Part shown: positions 56,611 to 64,000 of the stretch, one piece after another | Position numbering within the stretch: the stretch's first letter is position 1 | Layout: each line of letters begins with the position of its first letter | Source of the DNA: Planctomycetota bacterium | GTDB taxonomy: Bacteria; Planctomycetota; UBA8742; UBA2392 | Assembly: GCA_020849795.1 (NCBI GenBank) | Contig: JADZFR010000036.1 | Coordinates: forward strand, 36,673 to 100,672 | Reading direction: 5' to 3' | DNA: 64,000 bases | The notes under the pieces: generated by a model | What the model saw: only the letters and a program-made list of their open reading frames with translations | Told to the model about the DNA's origin: nothing | The model's database searches: none | Translations under genes and position numbers: made by a program

Positions 56611-57354
56611 TTAGCGAATCAGGTGTTGTGCCGGGCCCTCGCCCAGCAGTTTGATCGGGTCGCCGACCAGCGGCGCGGTCTCCAGCCGGTACGCCTCGGC
56701 GTGCAGGCAACCGCACTTCAAGCCAAAGTGCGCCGTGATGCTGAGAAACTGGTCAATGAACCCTGACTTGCTCATGCGCGTCAGGGGCGCGCCGCTTTCC
56801 TCGACGACGTGCTGGAACTGGCTGGCGTAGGCCAGAATCGCCTGCTTCTTCGTTTCAATCACCGCGCTGATGTCCACGTAAAACGATTCCTCGATGTACC
56901 GGCTGTAGCGCGCGTGCACCAGCCGCTGTACGCGGTGCGGCGGCAGGTCGGTGACATAGCCCTTGAGTGCCGCGAAGTGCACCGCTTTCTTGGCCAGGCG
57001 CGCGGCGGCTTCGTGGTCGGGGTGGTGGCAGGTGAACCACGGGGCGACCACGACTTGCGGTTTCAGGCGGCGCAACTGGTTCACGACGCTGCGCACGCTT
57101 TCGTGGCTGTCGTCGATAAAGCCGTCTTGGAAGCCGGCAAAGGCAACTTCGGCGCAGCCCAGGATGCGCGCGGCCTCGCGCGCTTCTTTCTCGCGGGTCT
57201 CGGGCGTGCCGTGGGTGCCCATCTCGCCGCGCGAAAGGTGCAGGATGCCGGTGCGGTAGCCCTGGCTTGCCGCGCGGGCCAGCCACCCGCCGCTGGTCAT
57301 TTCTGCGTCGTCGGGGTGCGCGCCAATGGCAAGCAGGTGCAGAGGTTCAGCCAT
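56611..57354 (-). CDS. PIG-L/LmbE deacetylase, BshB1-like
   Basis: 247-residue metal-dependent N-deacetylase. Zn site A-H-P-D-D (residues 11-18 region) and H-H-P-D-H (about 108-113) with S-R-G-E-M-G-T-H-G-T-P, closely following BshB1, which deacetylates GlcNAc-malate in bacillithiol synthesis. Related deacetylases act on other GlcNAc conjugates, and bshA/bshC are not in the window, so the substrate is open. Confidence 0.85.
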   Translation of the reverse strand: MAEPLHLLAIGAHPDDAEMTSGGWLARAASQGYRTGILHLSRGEMGTHGTPETREKEAREAARILGCAEVAFAGFQDGFIDDSHESVRSVVNQLRRLKPQVVVAPWFTCHHPDHEAAARLAKKAVHFAALKGYVTDLPPHRVQRLVHARYSRYIEESFYVDISAVIETKKQAILAYASQFQHVVEESGAPLTRMSKSGFIDQFLSITAHFGLKCGCLHAEAYRLETAPLVGDPIKLLGEGPAQHLIR

Positions 57355-57395
57355 TGGGTCATTCTATGTTTGACAATCGGCGCGGTAAGTAAGGG

Positions 57396-58235
57396 TTACC
57401 AGCCCAGTACCGGGGCCAGCCTGCGCAGTGCGTCGGGGATGCGCGCGCCGAACCAGCACAGGTCCTGGCCGTCGCAGATGCGAAAGCGGTCGGCGGGCAG
57501 TTTCGGCAACTGCTCGCGCCAGAACTGCAGGTGCGCCGGCTGAAACGCGAAGGGCTCGTCCGGAAACAGCAGGATGTCGGGCTTGAGGCCCACGACCTGT
57601 TCCGGGGTGACCTGCGGGTAGCGGTCTTCGGTGGCGTGCAGCAGGTGTGCGCCGCCCAGGGTCTCGATCATGTCGCCGATGTACGTGCCGCCGCCCGCAG
57701 CCATCCAGGGCTCGCGCCAGATGAATGCGAGTACGCGGGGCCGGGTGTGGTCGCGCGGTTTCAGGCGGTGCTGGTTCTGCTCGGCCAGTTGCGCGGCGCG
57801 GTCGCGGGCCGCCACGACTTCGCGCACGCCATCGCGCACGATCGCGTCGGCGACGGGTTCGCGCTGAAAGATTTGTCCCGCGGTGGCGACGTAGGCCAGG
57901 CCCTCCTCGACGGTGGTCGGCTGGCAGACGTGGACCGTCAGGCCCTGTTCGCGCAGGTGCAGGATGTCGGCGCGGCGGTTTTCTTCTTTGTTGGCGAGCA
58001 CGAGGTCGGGCTTGAGCTCGAGGATTTTCTGCAGGTCGGGGTTTTTGGTACCGCCGACGGTGGGCACTTGCCTGACCTCGGGCTCGGGCGAGACGCAGTA
58101 CACGGTGCGGCCCACCAGCCGGTCGCCGACTCCCAGCGCGAACAGCGTCTCGGTGATGCTGGGCACCAGGCTGACCACGCGCTTGACCGGTTGCGCGATC
58201 TCGAGCTCGGTAAAGGTCAGGTCGGTCAGCTTCAT
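57396..58235 (-). CDS. BtuF-like (cobalamin/metal) binding protein without signal peptide
   Basis: 279 residues of the helical-backbone metal/cobalamin receptor family: R-V-V-S-L-V-P-S-I-T-E-T-L-F-A-L-G near the N-terminus, P-D-L-V-L-A in the first lobe, and G-L-K-P-D-I-L-L-F-P in the second. Unlike BtuF it has no signal peptide, even if the frame is extended, so it is likely cytoplasmic; no ABC transporter partner is adjacent. Start at ATG 58235 lacks a clear ribosome-binding site. Confidence 0.82.
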   Translation of the reverse strand: MKLTDLTFTELEIAQPVKRVVSLVPSITETLFALGVGDRLVGRTVYCVSPEPEVRQVPTVGGTKNPDLQKILELKPDLVLANKEENRRADILHLREQGLTVHVCQPTTVEEGLAYVATAGQIFQREPVADAIVRDGVREVVAARDRAAQLAEQNQHRLKPRDHTRPRVLAFIWREPWMAAGGGTYIGDMIETLGGAHLLHATEDRYPQVTPEQVVGLKPDILLFPDEPFAFQPAHLQFWREQLPKLPADRFRICDGQDLCWFGARIPDALRRLAPVLGW

Positions 58236-58260
58236 GGCAGCAGGGTAGATCGAGGCGCAG

Positions 58261-58293
58261 AAAACGAAACCGGCCCGCAGCAAGCGGGCCGGT
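58261..58293 (-). terminator. Terminator of the P-domain-like lipoprotein gene
   Basis: 10-bp stem (58269-58278 with 58284-58293), loop AGCAA, followed on the minus strand by TTTCGTTTT. Lies 18 bp past the stop of the 58311-59411 gene. Confidence 0.8.
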
Positions 58294-58310
58294 ACGCGAT
58301 CAGGCAAACA

Positions 58311-59411
58311 TCAGGTCAGGTCAAAGGTTGCAGGCACGCCGGTGACGATGGCCGCGGCAACGATGTCGCTGTCGATCAGGTAGTGACCCAGGCCGTCTTT
58401 CTTGAAGTCGAACATCAGCACGGTCCAGGTGCCGGCCGACGGCTCGCCCAGGAACGGAAAGCTGTTGCCGATAGCGGTGTCGGACTGGTTCATCGAGAAA
58501 ATGTATCGCGTCTGCTTGTCGTCGGTCGAGGTGGTCGGGTCCGAGACACTGCCCGCGGACGGAATCTCTTTGACGCTGGGGCACCACCAGCCGCCTGACG
58601 GCGAGATGATGTAGAAGAACATTTCGGTGGTCGGGTCGCCGGCAAAGTTCGAGCGAACGGTCCAGCTGAACGTAAGGCCGGTCACGGCGAACGAGTTGGT
58701 GATGACGAAGGGCAGCGCAAGCGGCTTGTTGGCGCCGATATGCCCAAGATCAAACGCAACACGCGGGGACACCAGCTCAGGCAGGCGCGTGCCATACATG
58801 CCGGAAACCAGCGGCAGGTTTGAGGATTCGCTGCCGAAGGTTGAACCTGCGGGCAAGCCCAGGTTCAGGCGCAGGGTGGCGTTGCGTAGAATGCAGCGGC
58901 CGTCTTCGTCCTTGGTCGGGTCGCGCAGCTGGATCTTCCAGTTGCCGTCCGACGACGAGCCGTCAAACTCGACCGCAAAGTGGACTTCGGCGTTCAGGTC
59001 AACGATCGCGCTGTCGCCGGCGCCCGAAATGAACGACACATCGGTCCAGCCTGAGGACGTGCCATCCGGCGCGATCACCTTGGTCTGAAGGTCGGGAAAG
59101 CTCTCGCTTTCCTGGGCGGGCGGCAGAACGTACAGGCGGATGCGCACATCGTTGATGACTTCGCCGCCGCCCATGTTGAAGCTCATCGACACTTCCTTTT
59201 CGTCGAAAAGGTCGCCCTCAGGGATCTTGATGGCGGTCATTTTTGACGGAAATGTCAACGTGTCGTAGTAGTGCCGAAGCAGCGGGTTGGCCGCCGGTGC
59301 CCGGTCGGGCAGGCGCTTCTTTTCCTTTTCATGGTCCCATGGCACGTCGCACGCGGCGACAGCCAGCATGCCCGAAAGCAGCGCCAGCAGGATCAGACGG
59401 TCTTTGATCAT
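58311..59411 (-). CDS. Lipoprotein with two P-domain (proprotein-convertase)-like regions
   Basis: 366 residues from ATG 59411 (GGGGGA upstream). Lipobox V-A-A-C. Two beta-sandwich regions (about 50-185 and 205-360) each end in a G-x-W-x(3)-x-D type motif: D-G-N-W-K-I-Q-L-R-D and A-G-T-W-T-V-L-M-F-D, as in P/homoB domains. These usually follow proteases; here there is no protease domain, so a binding role is more likely. Confidence 0.75.
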   Translation of the reverse strand: MIKDRLILLALLSGMLAVAACDVPWDHEKEKKRLPDRAPAANPLLRHYYDTLTFPSKMTAIKIPEGDLFDEKEVSMSFNMGGGEVINDVRIRLYVLPPAQESESFPDLQTKVIAPDGTSSGWTDVSFISGAGDSAIVDLNAEVHFAVEFDGSSSDGNWKIQLRDPTKDEDGRCILRNATLRLNLGLPAGSTFGSESSNLPLVSGMYGTRLPELVSPRVAFDLGHIGANKPLALPFVITNSFAVTGLTFSWTVRSNFAGDPTTEMFFYIISPSGGWWCPSVKEIPSAGSVSDPTTSTDDKQTRYIFSMNQSDTAIGNSFPFLGEPSAGTWTVLMFDFKKDGLGHYLIDSDIVAAAIVTGVPATFDLT

Positions 59412-59501
59412 CGTGTCCCCCAACATGCGTGTGGAATGAGGTTTACGAAGTTACCCCGGACCGGGGCGTGGGTCAACGTGTCACGGCCATCTTCGTGTGT
59501 G

Positions 59502-59665
59502 GACAACTGGCAAACGGAGAGCGCCCCTCTCCAGCTGCCGGTGTCAGGTCGCCGACTTTGCACGGTGGTCGCTCACATACACCGTGCTCTGGTCCGGTTT
59601 CCTGCCCCGACAACTGGAGAGGGGCGCGCTCGTCGCTCAGGGGACAGGGGGGCTGTCCCCTGAGC
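59502..59665. repeat. Complex palindromic element
   Basis: 14-bp arms GCGCCCCTCTCCAG (59521-59534) and CTGGAGAGGGGCGC (59614-59627), a smaller GCACGGTG/CACCGTGC inverted repeat inside, a direct repeat GACAACTGG at 59502-59510 and 59609-59617, and next to it a 13-bp hairpin GCTCAGGGGACAG/CTGTCCCCTGAGC (59635-59665). The following bases to about 59824 are AT-rich for this genome and hold no ORF that I can support. Could be a REP/MITE-like mobile element or a terminator array for nadC, whose stop is at 59825. Confidence 0.6.
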
Positions 59666-59824
59666 TGCTGCCCTGTTGCTCGGAACATCTAAACAATACC
59701 CCACGTAATGAAATTGGCAAGAAAAATCCGCCCTTTTGATAGAAAGCACGGCTGTACGATGATCGTAACTAATGCACTTTGCAGTAATCTGACCAACCAG
59801 CGCGCTGTGCTTTCGGCCTTGGTC

Positions 59825-60697
59825 TCAGGCAATCACCTTCAAAGACAAGTCCAAGGCGGGCGCGGAGTGAGTCAGCGCCCCGATGCTGATGCGTTCGACC
59901 CCTGTCTCGGCGTAAGGTTTTACAGTGTCGAGTGTCACCCCGCCCGAGATCTCGAGCTGGCACTTCTTTACATCTTCGTCCCGGGTGCCGCGCAGTTTCA
60001 CCACCGCCCGAATGTCATCCAGGCTGAAATCGTCAAGCATCACGATGTCAGCACCTGCTGCCATCGCCTGCCGGGCCTGTTCCATGCTTTCAGCCTCGGC
60101 GGTCAGGCGCTTGCCCGGGTGCGTTTCGCGCAGCCGCTTGATGGCATCGCCCAGCGACAGTCCGCTAAGCCGCAAGTGGTTTTCCTTGATCATCATTTCG
60201 TCGTACAGGCCCATGCGGTGGTTGGCGCCGCCGCCGCACGCGACGGCGTACTTCTCAAATGCACGCAAGCCGGGCGTGGTCTTGCGCGTATCGAAGATCA
60301 TCGCGCGCGTGCCCTCGACCAAATCGACAAAGCGCCCGGTGAGCGTCGCCACGCCGCTTAACCGCTGAATCAGGTTCAGGGCGCTGCGCTCGCCGGCGAC
60401 CAGCGCGGTATGCGCAGCAGTCACCCGGGCGGCGATGGCACCCTCGCGCAGACGGTCGCCATCGACGGCTTCGTAGGTGACTTCTGCGTCGGGATCCAGC
60501 TTGTGAAAAATGACCTCAAGCCACTGCACGCCGGCAAGCACGCCGTCGCGCTTGACCTTAAGCTCGGCGCTGGCGCGTTTGCCGGCATCCAGCAGTGTGC
60601 CGCCCGTCAGGTCGCCCGTGCCCAGGTCTTCGTGCAACGCGAACTCGGCCCACTTGTCGGCCAGCATGAGCAGCGTGTCGTCCATGTAGTGGCGCAT
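59825..60697 (-). CDS. nadC: Nicotinate-nucleotide pyrophosphorylase (carboxylating)
   Basis: 290-residue cytosolic enzyme converting quinolinate and PRPP to NaMN in NAD synthesis. Motifs: E-D-L-G-T-G-D-L-T near 23, A-L-N-L-I-Q-R-L-S-G, D-T-R-K-T-T-P-G-L-R, and E-V-E-type metal sites with V-M-L-D-D-F and E-I-S-G-G-V. Length fits. A second in-frame ATG at 60685 is possible. nadA and nadB are not present in the window. Confidence 0.96.
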   Translation of the reverse strand: MRHYMDDTLLMLADKWAEFALHEDLGTGDLTGGTLLDAGKRASAELKVKRDGVLAGVQWLEVIFHKLDPDAEVTYEAVDGDRLREGAIAARVTAAHTALVAGERSALNLIQRLSGVATLTGRFVDLVEGTRAMIFDTRKTTPGLRAFEKYAVACGGGANHRMGLYDEMMIKENHLRLSGLSLGDAIKRLRETHPGKRLTAEAESMEQARQAMAAGADIVMLDDFSLDDIRAVVKLRGTRDEDVKKCQLEISGGVTLDTVKPYAETGVERISIGALTHSAPALDLSLKVIA

Positions 60698-60735
60698 GTC
60701 GCCTGATTAACCTGAGGGCGCGGAATTTGAAAGCG

Positions 60736-62253
60736 TCAGTCGATCCACGCCGGCGGCGCAACCGATGCCCGGGCGCAGGCCTGGCGAAACGTCGCGCGCT
60801 TGCGGCCCGGCGCAAGCGGGTCATTCAACTGGTGCAGGATGGCCAGGCCCTCGTCCCAAGAGGCGCGTGCATCAGCCTCGCGACCAGAGAGGTACAGGAA
60901 CTCGCTCTGGCTGCACAGGTGCAGGCCCTCGAACCGGCGATTTCCGACCTCGCGGTGAATCGCCAGTGCCGCCGCGTACAGGCCCGCGACTTCCGCGCTG
61001 CCGGTTTGACTGAGCAGTGACGCCAGGTTTCCCAGCAACACGCCTTCGGTGCGGCGGTTGGCGATTGCCCGCGACAGGGCCAGCGCTGAGCGCAACGCCG
61101 CCTCAGCCTGCGCCGGTCGCCTGGCGGCCTGATGGATGCCGGCAAGGTTGCCCAGGTAAATCGACTCGTTGATGCGGTCGCCGATTTCGCGAAAGATCTC
61201 CAGCGCCTGGTTCATCGCCTGCAGGCTCTGGTCAAGCTTGCCGTCTTCTTCGTACATGCCGGACAGGTTGGCCAGGCTGATCGCCTCGCTGCGCCGCAGC
61301 CCGAGCTCACGGTGCTGCTTCAGCGCCGTTGCATACGCCTGCTCGGCCTGCGCCCGCCGGCCTGTGTCGCGATACAGCGTGCCCAGGTTGTTCAGCACCA
61401 CGGGCTCGCCGTGGGGCGAGCCCAGGCGGCGCGTGAGCTCGAGCGCCGCCAGGTATGCGTCTTCAGCTTCGCGCACGCGGCCGGTTTCGAGGTACAGGTT
61501 GGCCAGGTTCGCCAACGTGGCACATTCACTGGCCCTGTTCCCGCAGGCGCGCTGAATGGACAGCGCCTGCACGAACGCTTCTTCTGACTCTTTGACGCGC
61601 CCCTCCACCTTTCGCAGCACCGCGAATGCGGCAAGGGCACGCCCCTCGTCTTCTGCGTTGCCGCCCACGCGGATGCTCGCAAGCGCCGACTCGAACTCGG
61701 CTGCCGCTTCTGCCAGCCGGCCCATCTGCCGCAACGTTGACGCCAACTCGACCCGGGCCCTGCCCGCGTTCCGGGGTGAGGCGTGCCCGATCGCGCGCCG
61801 CCGCATGGCCAGGGCCTGCACCATCGCGCCCAGCCGCTCATGCACCGATGCGGCGTTGCCCAGGCAGGCGGCCAGGTCGTCGCCCGCGCTGACGGCAGCC
61901 AGCGAATCCCAGGCGCGGATCGCCTCGGCGTTGCGGTAATGGCTCATCGCGTAGTCGGCCGCGCGATGCAGATACAGCGCCGCGACTTGCTGCAGCGCGG
62001 CGGCGTCCGCCGCTTCGGCGAGCCCGGCTTGGCGGGCGTGTTCAGCCAGCTCAAAGGCCCACGGGTCGATCGGGTGAGTCGTCGCGCGCTGGTCGTCGTG
62101 AAACGCCGGGCGCGGCGGGCGACCGTGCATCGACTCCATGACATCGATGGCCAGCTTGTGGAGATTGGCCCGGTGGCCCGGCAATTGCAGCGAGTACGCG
62201 GCGTCGCGCACGATCGCATGCTGAAACACGTACGCGTCCTCGGCGTGCGCCAT
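60736..62253 (-). CDS. TPR protein with STAND/AAA-lid-like N-terminus (paralogue)
   Basis: 505 residues. Begins with Y-V-F-Q-H-A-I-V-R-D-A-A-Y as in the protein at 53558, followed by about ten TPR units with T-L-x-N-L-A-N-L-Y and N-L-G-T-L-Y-R-D-T-G repeats. No NTPase or signal. Located 31 bp downstream of a lipoprotein gene on the same strand. Function unknown. Confidence 0.75.
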   Translation of the reverse strand: MAHAEDAYVFQHAIVRDAAYSLQLPGHRANLHKLAIDVMESMHGRPPRPAFHDDQRATTHPIDPWAFELAEHARQAGLAEAADAAALQQVAALYLHRAADYAMSHYRNAEAIRAWDSLAAVSAGDDLAACLGNAASVHERLGAMVQALAMRRRAIGHASPRNAGRARVELASTLRQMGRLAEAAAEFESALASIRVGGNAEDEGRALAAFAVLRKVEGRVKESEEAFVQALSIQRACGNRASECATLANLANLYLETGRVREAEDAYLAALELTRRLGSPHGEPVVLNNLGTLYRDTGRRAQAEQAYATALKQHRELGLRRSEAISLANLSGMYEEDGKLDQSLQAMNQALEIFREIGDRINESIYLGNLAGIHQAARRPAQAEAALRSALALSRAIANRRTEGVLLGNLASLLSQTGSAEVAGLYAAALAIHREVGNRRFEGLHLCSQSEFLYLSGREADARASWDEGLAILHQLNDPLAPGRKRATFRQACARASVAPPAWID

Positions 62254-62284
62254 TGGCGCATGATACGGAAGTTCCTGCGGGTGC

Positions 62285-62803
62285 TCAGCCCCTTGATACG
62301 GATGCGCGCTGGATCAACTCGTCGTACTTGCGCTTGAGCTCGGTGGGCAGGGGCGTCGTGCCCAGGCGGTTGCCCAGCAGGTTGATTGCGTCCTGGTTGC
62401 GGCCCAGCGCGACATACTCGACCGCCATCTCATAGCGCAGCCATGCAAGCAATTCGTCGTCGCCTTCCACGGCGTGAAAGCCGCGCTCAAACCAGTCCAG
62501 CGCATCCTGGTGCAGGGCCTTGGCCGCCAGCGCCGTGGCAAAGCGGCGCGCGCCCAGGGCGCTGCGCGTGCGCGTGCCCCACAGGCTTGCCATAAAGCGC
62601 CGGTCGCGGTCGTCGCCGTCGGCGGCTGTCTTGGCAGCACCCTCGCCGATGCCGGCCTGTTCGTGGCCCAATCGGTCGTACAGGCGTGTCAGCTCGGACT
62701 GGCGCGTGGGCGGCGGCGGCAACATTTCATCGGGTGGTTCCTGCGTGCCCGAGCAAGCCGCGAGGAACAGCACGAGAAGCAACAATGCAAGGCTGGTCTT
62801 CAC
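62285..62803 (-). CDS. Small lipoprotein
   Basis: 172 residues from GTG 62803 (AAGGG 5 nt upstream) with signal peptide K-T-S-L-A-L-L-L-L-V-L-F-L-A-A-C. The body is helical with a short TPR-like pair near the C-terminus (F-E-R-G-F, V-A-L-G-R-N-Q-D-A). A GTG at 62881 overlapping the upstream stop gives a longer N-terminus; the internal GTG better fits a lipoprotein. Function unknown. Confidence 0.75.
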   Translation of the reverse strand: MKTSLALLLLVLFLAACSGTQEPPDEMLPPPPTRQSELTRLYDRLGHEQAGIGEGAAKTAADGDDRDRRFMASLWGTRTRSALGARRFATALAAKALHQDALDWFERGFHAVEGDDELLAWLRYEMAVEYVALGRNQDAINLLGNRLGTTPLPTELKRKYDELIQRASVSRG

Positions 62804-62877
62804 TGTGGCCCTTTTCGAACTCGTTCGCTTGTCATGTTTTACGCATAGACCGGCGCGTGCGTCGAACGAAAGTTGCT

Positions 62878-63795
62878 TCACTTTCGTGCCTCGGCTGCGC
62901 GCCTTAGTCGCATCAGGTACGCCCAGCGGCAGTGGGCGTCGAACTGCTGCATGTCCTCGAACACGTATTCGCCCGAATCGGCGCCGTGGGCAAGGGCCAG
63001 CGCCGCGCCGGGCAGCGTTGCGCCCGCCGCGAGCTTGGCCAGCAATGCCACGGCAAGGTGCAGGTCGCGCGCCGGGCTGGCGCTGCGGTCAATGCCCAGC
63101 ACGCGCGACGCACTGGTGATGCGCAGCCGCTCATAGGGCTTGGTGAACACCAGGTCGATCACGGTGCTGATGCGGCCGAAGCCGTCAACCTCGGGCGCGG
63201 TGCGGATGGTCTTGCGCGAAAGCGCCGCCGCCAGCGCCCCGGCAACGTCGGGCTCGGGCCGTTCAAGCTCGAAGCGCAGCGGAAACACGCGGTCGCGGGC
63301 TCTTTCCAGCGCCCTGGCGGCGAGGCTGCGGCGGTCTTCCGCTTCAGACAGTGCGCTTTCGTCCACTTTTTCGACGAGTGAGGCCGCCTGCGCGTCGGCG
63401 CCGACCAGTACGCCGCCGCACACCAGCGCCAGATCGTCCCACGCCCAGGTCTTGGGCAAGCCGGCGCCGGTCAGTGACGGGGTGGACAAGCCGTCGCGAT
63501 CGAGCGAGACCACGGAAACCTGAACCGGCTTGGGGATAATCGGCACGGCATCGTCGGCGATACTCACGGCAGAAACGTCGTGCGCCTTGAGCAGCTCGAT
63601 GGCGGCGTCGGCCTGTGGTTGCGTAGCGCCTTGCAGCAGGATGCCGCGCTGTAACCGGCACATGCGCACGGCGTCAGCGCGCTGGACGCCCAGCGCGCGG
63701 GCCAGGTCGTCGGCGAAGCGCCCGGGGTCAAGCCACAACGATTCCAGCAGCACCACGCTGAACCGCCCGGCGTCACGACTCAAGATCACAGCCAT
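62878..63795 (-). CDS. Hypothetical protein
   Basis: 305 residues, no signal. Alpha/beta N-terminal region (about 1-110), then a helical region with R/E-rich segment and a C-terminus with [10 protein letters not shown]. Not recognised. Just upstream (31 bp) is the thiolase, on the same strand, and the lipoprotein follows. Confidence 0.7.
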   Translation of the reverse strand: MAVILSRDAGRFSVVLLESLWLDPGRFADDLARALGVQRADAVRMCRLQRGILLQGATQPQADAAIELLKAHDVSAVSIADDAVPIIPKPVQVSVVSLDRDGLSTPSLTGAGLPKTWAWDDLALVCGGVLVGADAQAASLVEKVDESALSEAEDRRSLAARALERARDRVFPLRFELERPEPDVAGALAAALSRKTIRTAPEVDGFGRISTVIDLVFTKPYERLRITSASRVLGIDRSASPARDLHLAVALLAKLAAGATLPGAALALAHGADSGEYVFEDMQQFDAHCRWAYLMRLRRAAEARK

Positions 63796-63826
63796 CGCAC
63801 CACTCTACCCTGTTGTGCCCGGCAGG

Positions 63827-64000
63827 CTACCTGGCCGTGATGCTGATTGACGCGCCCAAGCCGCCGCTTACGCATAAGGTTGCCAGGCCTCGGTTCTTGC
63901 CCGTGCGCTTTAGGGCGTGGGCCAGCGTGGTTACGATTCTTGCGCCGGTGTTGCCGATGGGGTGGCCTAGGGCTATCGCCCCGCCGTTTACGTTCAGGCG
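63827..64000 (-). CDS. Acetyl-CoA acetyltransferase (thiolase), C-terminal part
   Basis: Partial: 57 residues plus stop, the rest beyond the right edge. The visible region [16 protein letters not shown] and T-L-C-V-S-G-G-L-G matches thiolase C-termini with catalytic His (GHP) and Cys (CxGG). Unlike the neighbours it uses GTA, ATA, CTA, AGA and TTA codons repeatedly, hinting at recent transfer. Fatty-acid or butyrate metabolism role inferred. Confidence 0.92.
   Translation of the reverse strand, partial: RLNVNGGAIALGHPIGNTGARIVTTLAHALKRTGKNRGLATLCVSGGLGASISITAR

Noticed and set aside
1..64000. CRISPR array, tRNA or rRNA genes
   Set aside because: No regularly spaced direct repeats; no cloverleaf other than tmRNA noticed; no rRNA motifs.

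Overview
The window is high-GC DNA with the gene content of a Planctomycetota-type bacterium. Supporting this are a secreted DUF1549/DUF1553 protein with a CAQCH site, a secreted squalene/prenyltransferase-repeat protein, a long PrkA kinase, many large exported proteins and lipoproteins of unknown function, and long antisense shadow frames caused by GC3 bias. The phylum is inferred from families; there is no rRNA in the window. TAA, TAG and TGA are all used as stops, so the genetic code looks standard.

Layout. 1-420: start of a Y1 (IS200/REP-associated) transposase running off the left edge, a 15-bp palindrome and a 14-bp tandem repeat. 421-16051, mostly minus: U32 peptidase-like tRNA/rRNA-modification type protein, alpha/beta-hydrolase lipoprotein, two large exported unknowns, a small plus-strand lipoprotein, a receiver-PilZ protein, valS and a squalene-cyclase-repeat protein. 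16052-16742: a rhodanese gene whose two cysteine codons are both in-frame TGA (probable double selenoprotein), divergent from a ferredoxin. 16820-23140, plus: trmB, coiled-coil lipoprotein, S41 protease, flippase-like membrane protein, vWA protein. 23133-31458 and 31467-32078, minus: divergent P-II-like protein coupled to a TPR/ImpE-like protein, a membrane protein, prkA, ptsI, a zinc-ribbon protein and a YkgJ-type cysteine-cluster protein. 32122-39780: thioesterase, folD, PQQ-propeller protein, a GspF/PilC homologue with an inserted membrane domain, divergent pilT overlapping a cysteine desulfurase. 39851-47331: two giant tandem transglutaminase-like proteins. 47418-47769: tmRNA (ssrA). 47889-63795: GNAT, Rid, HAD, DUF1549 protein, meaB, two paralogous TPR proteins, HEAT-like protein, BshB1-like deacetylase, BtuF-like protein, P-domain-like lipoprotein, nadC and small envelope proteins. 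63827-64000: C-terminus of a thiolase running off the right edge.

How the genes relate. Most are housekeeping or envelope genes in short runs rather than one large pathway. Clear couplings are the 4-bp overlaps of TPR/ImpE-like to P-II-like, pilT to cysteine desulfurase, and Rid to HAD, plus the tandem transglutaminase pair. PilT and the GspF-like protein share a divergent intergenic region and probably belong to one type IV pilus/type II secretion machine. The most notable locus is the double-TGA rhodanese: both TGA codons replace the two Cys positions expected of its family, and the frame continues with strongly conserved rhodanese sequence to a third, terminal TGA. Two non-coding stretches (52091-52514 and about 59412-59824) are rich in inverted repeats and unexplained.
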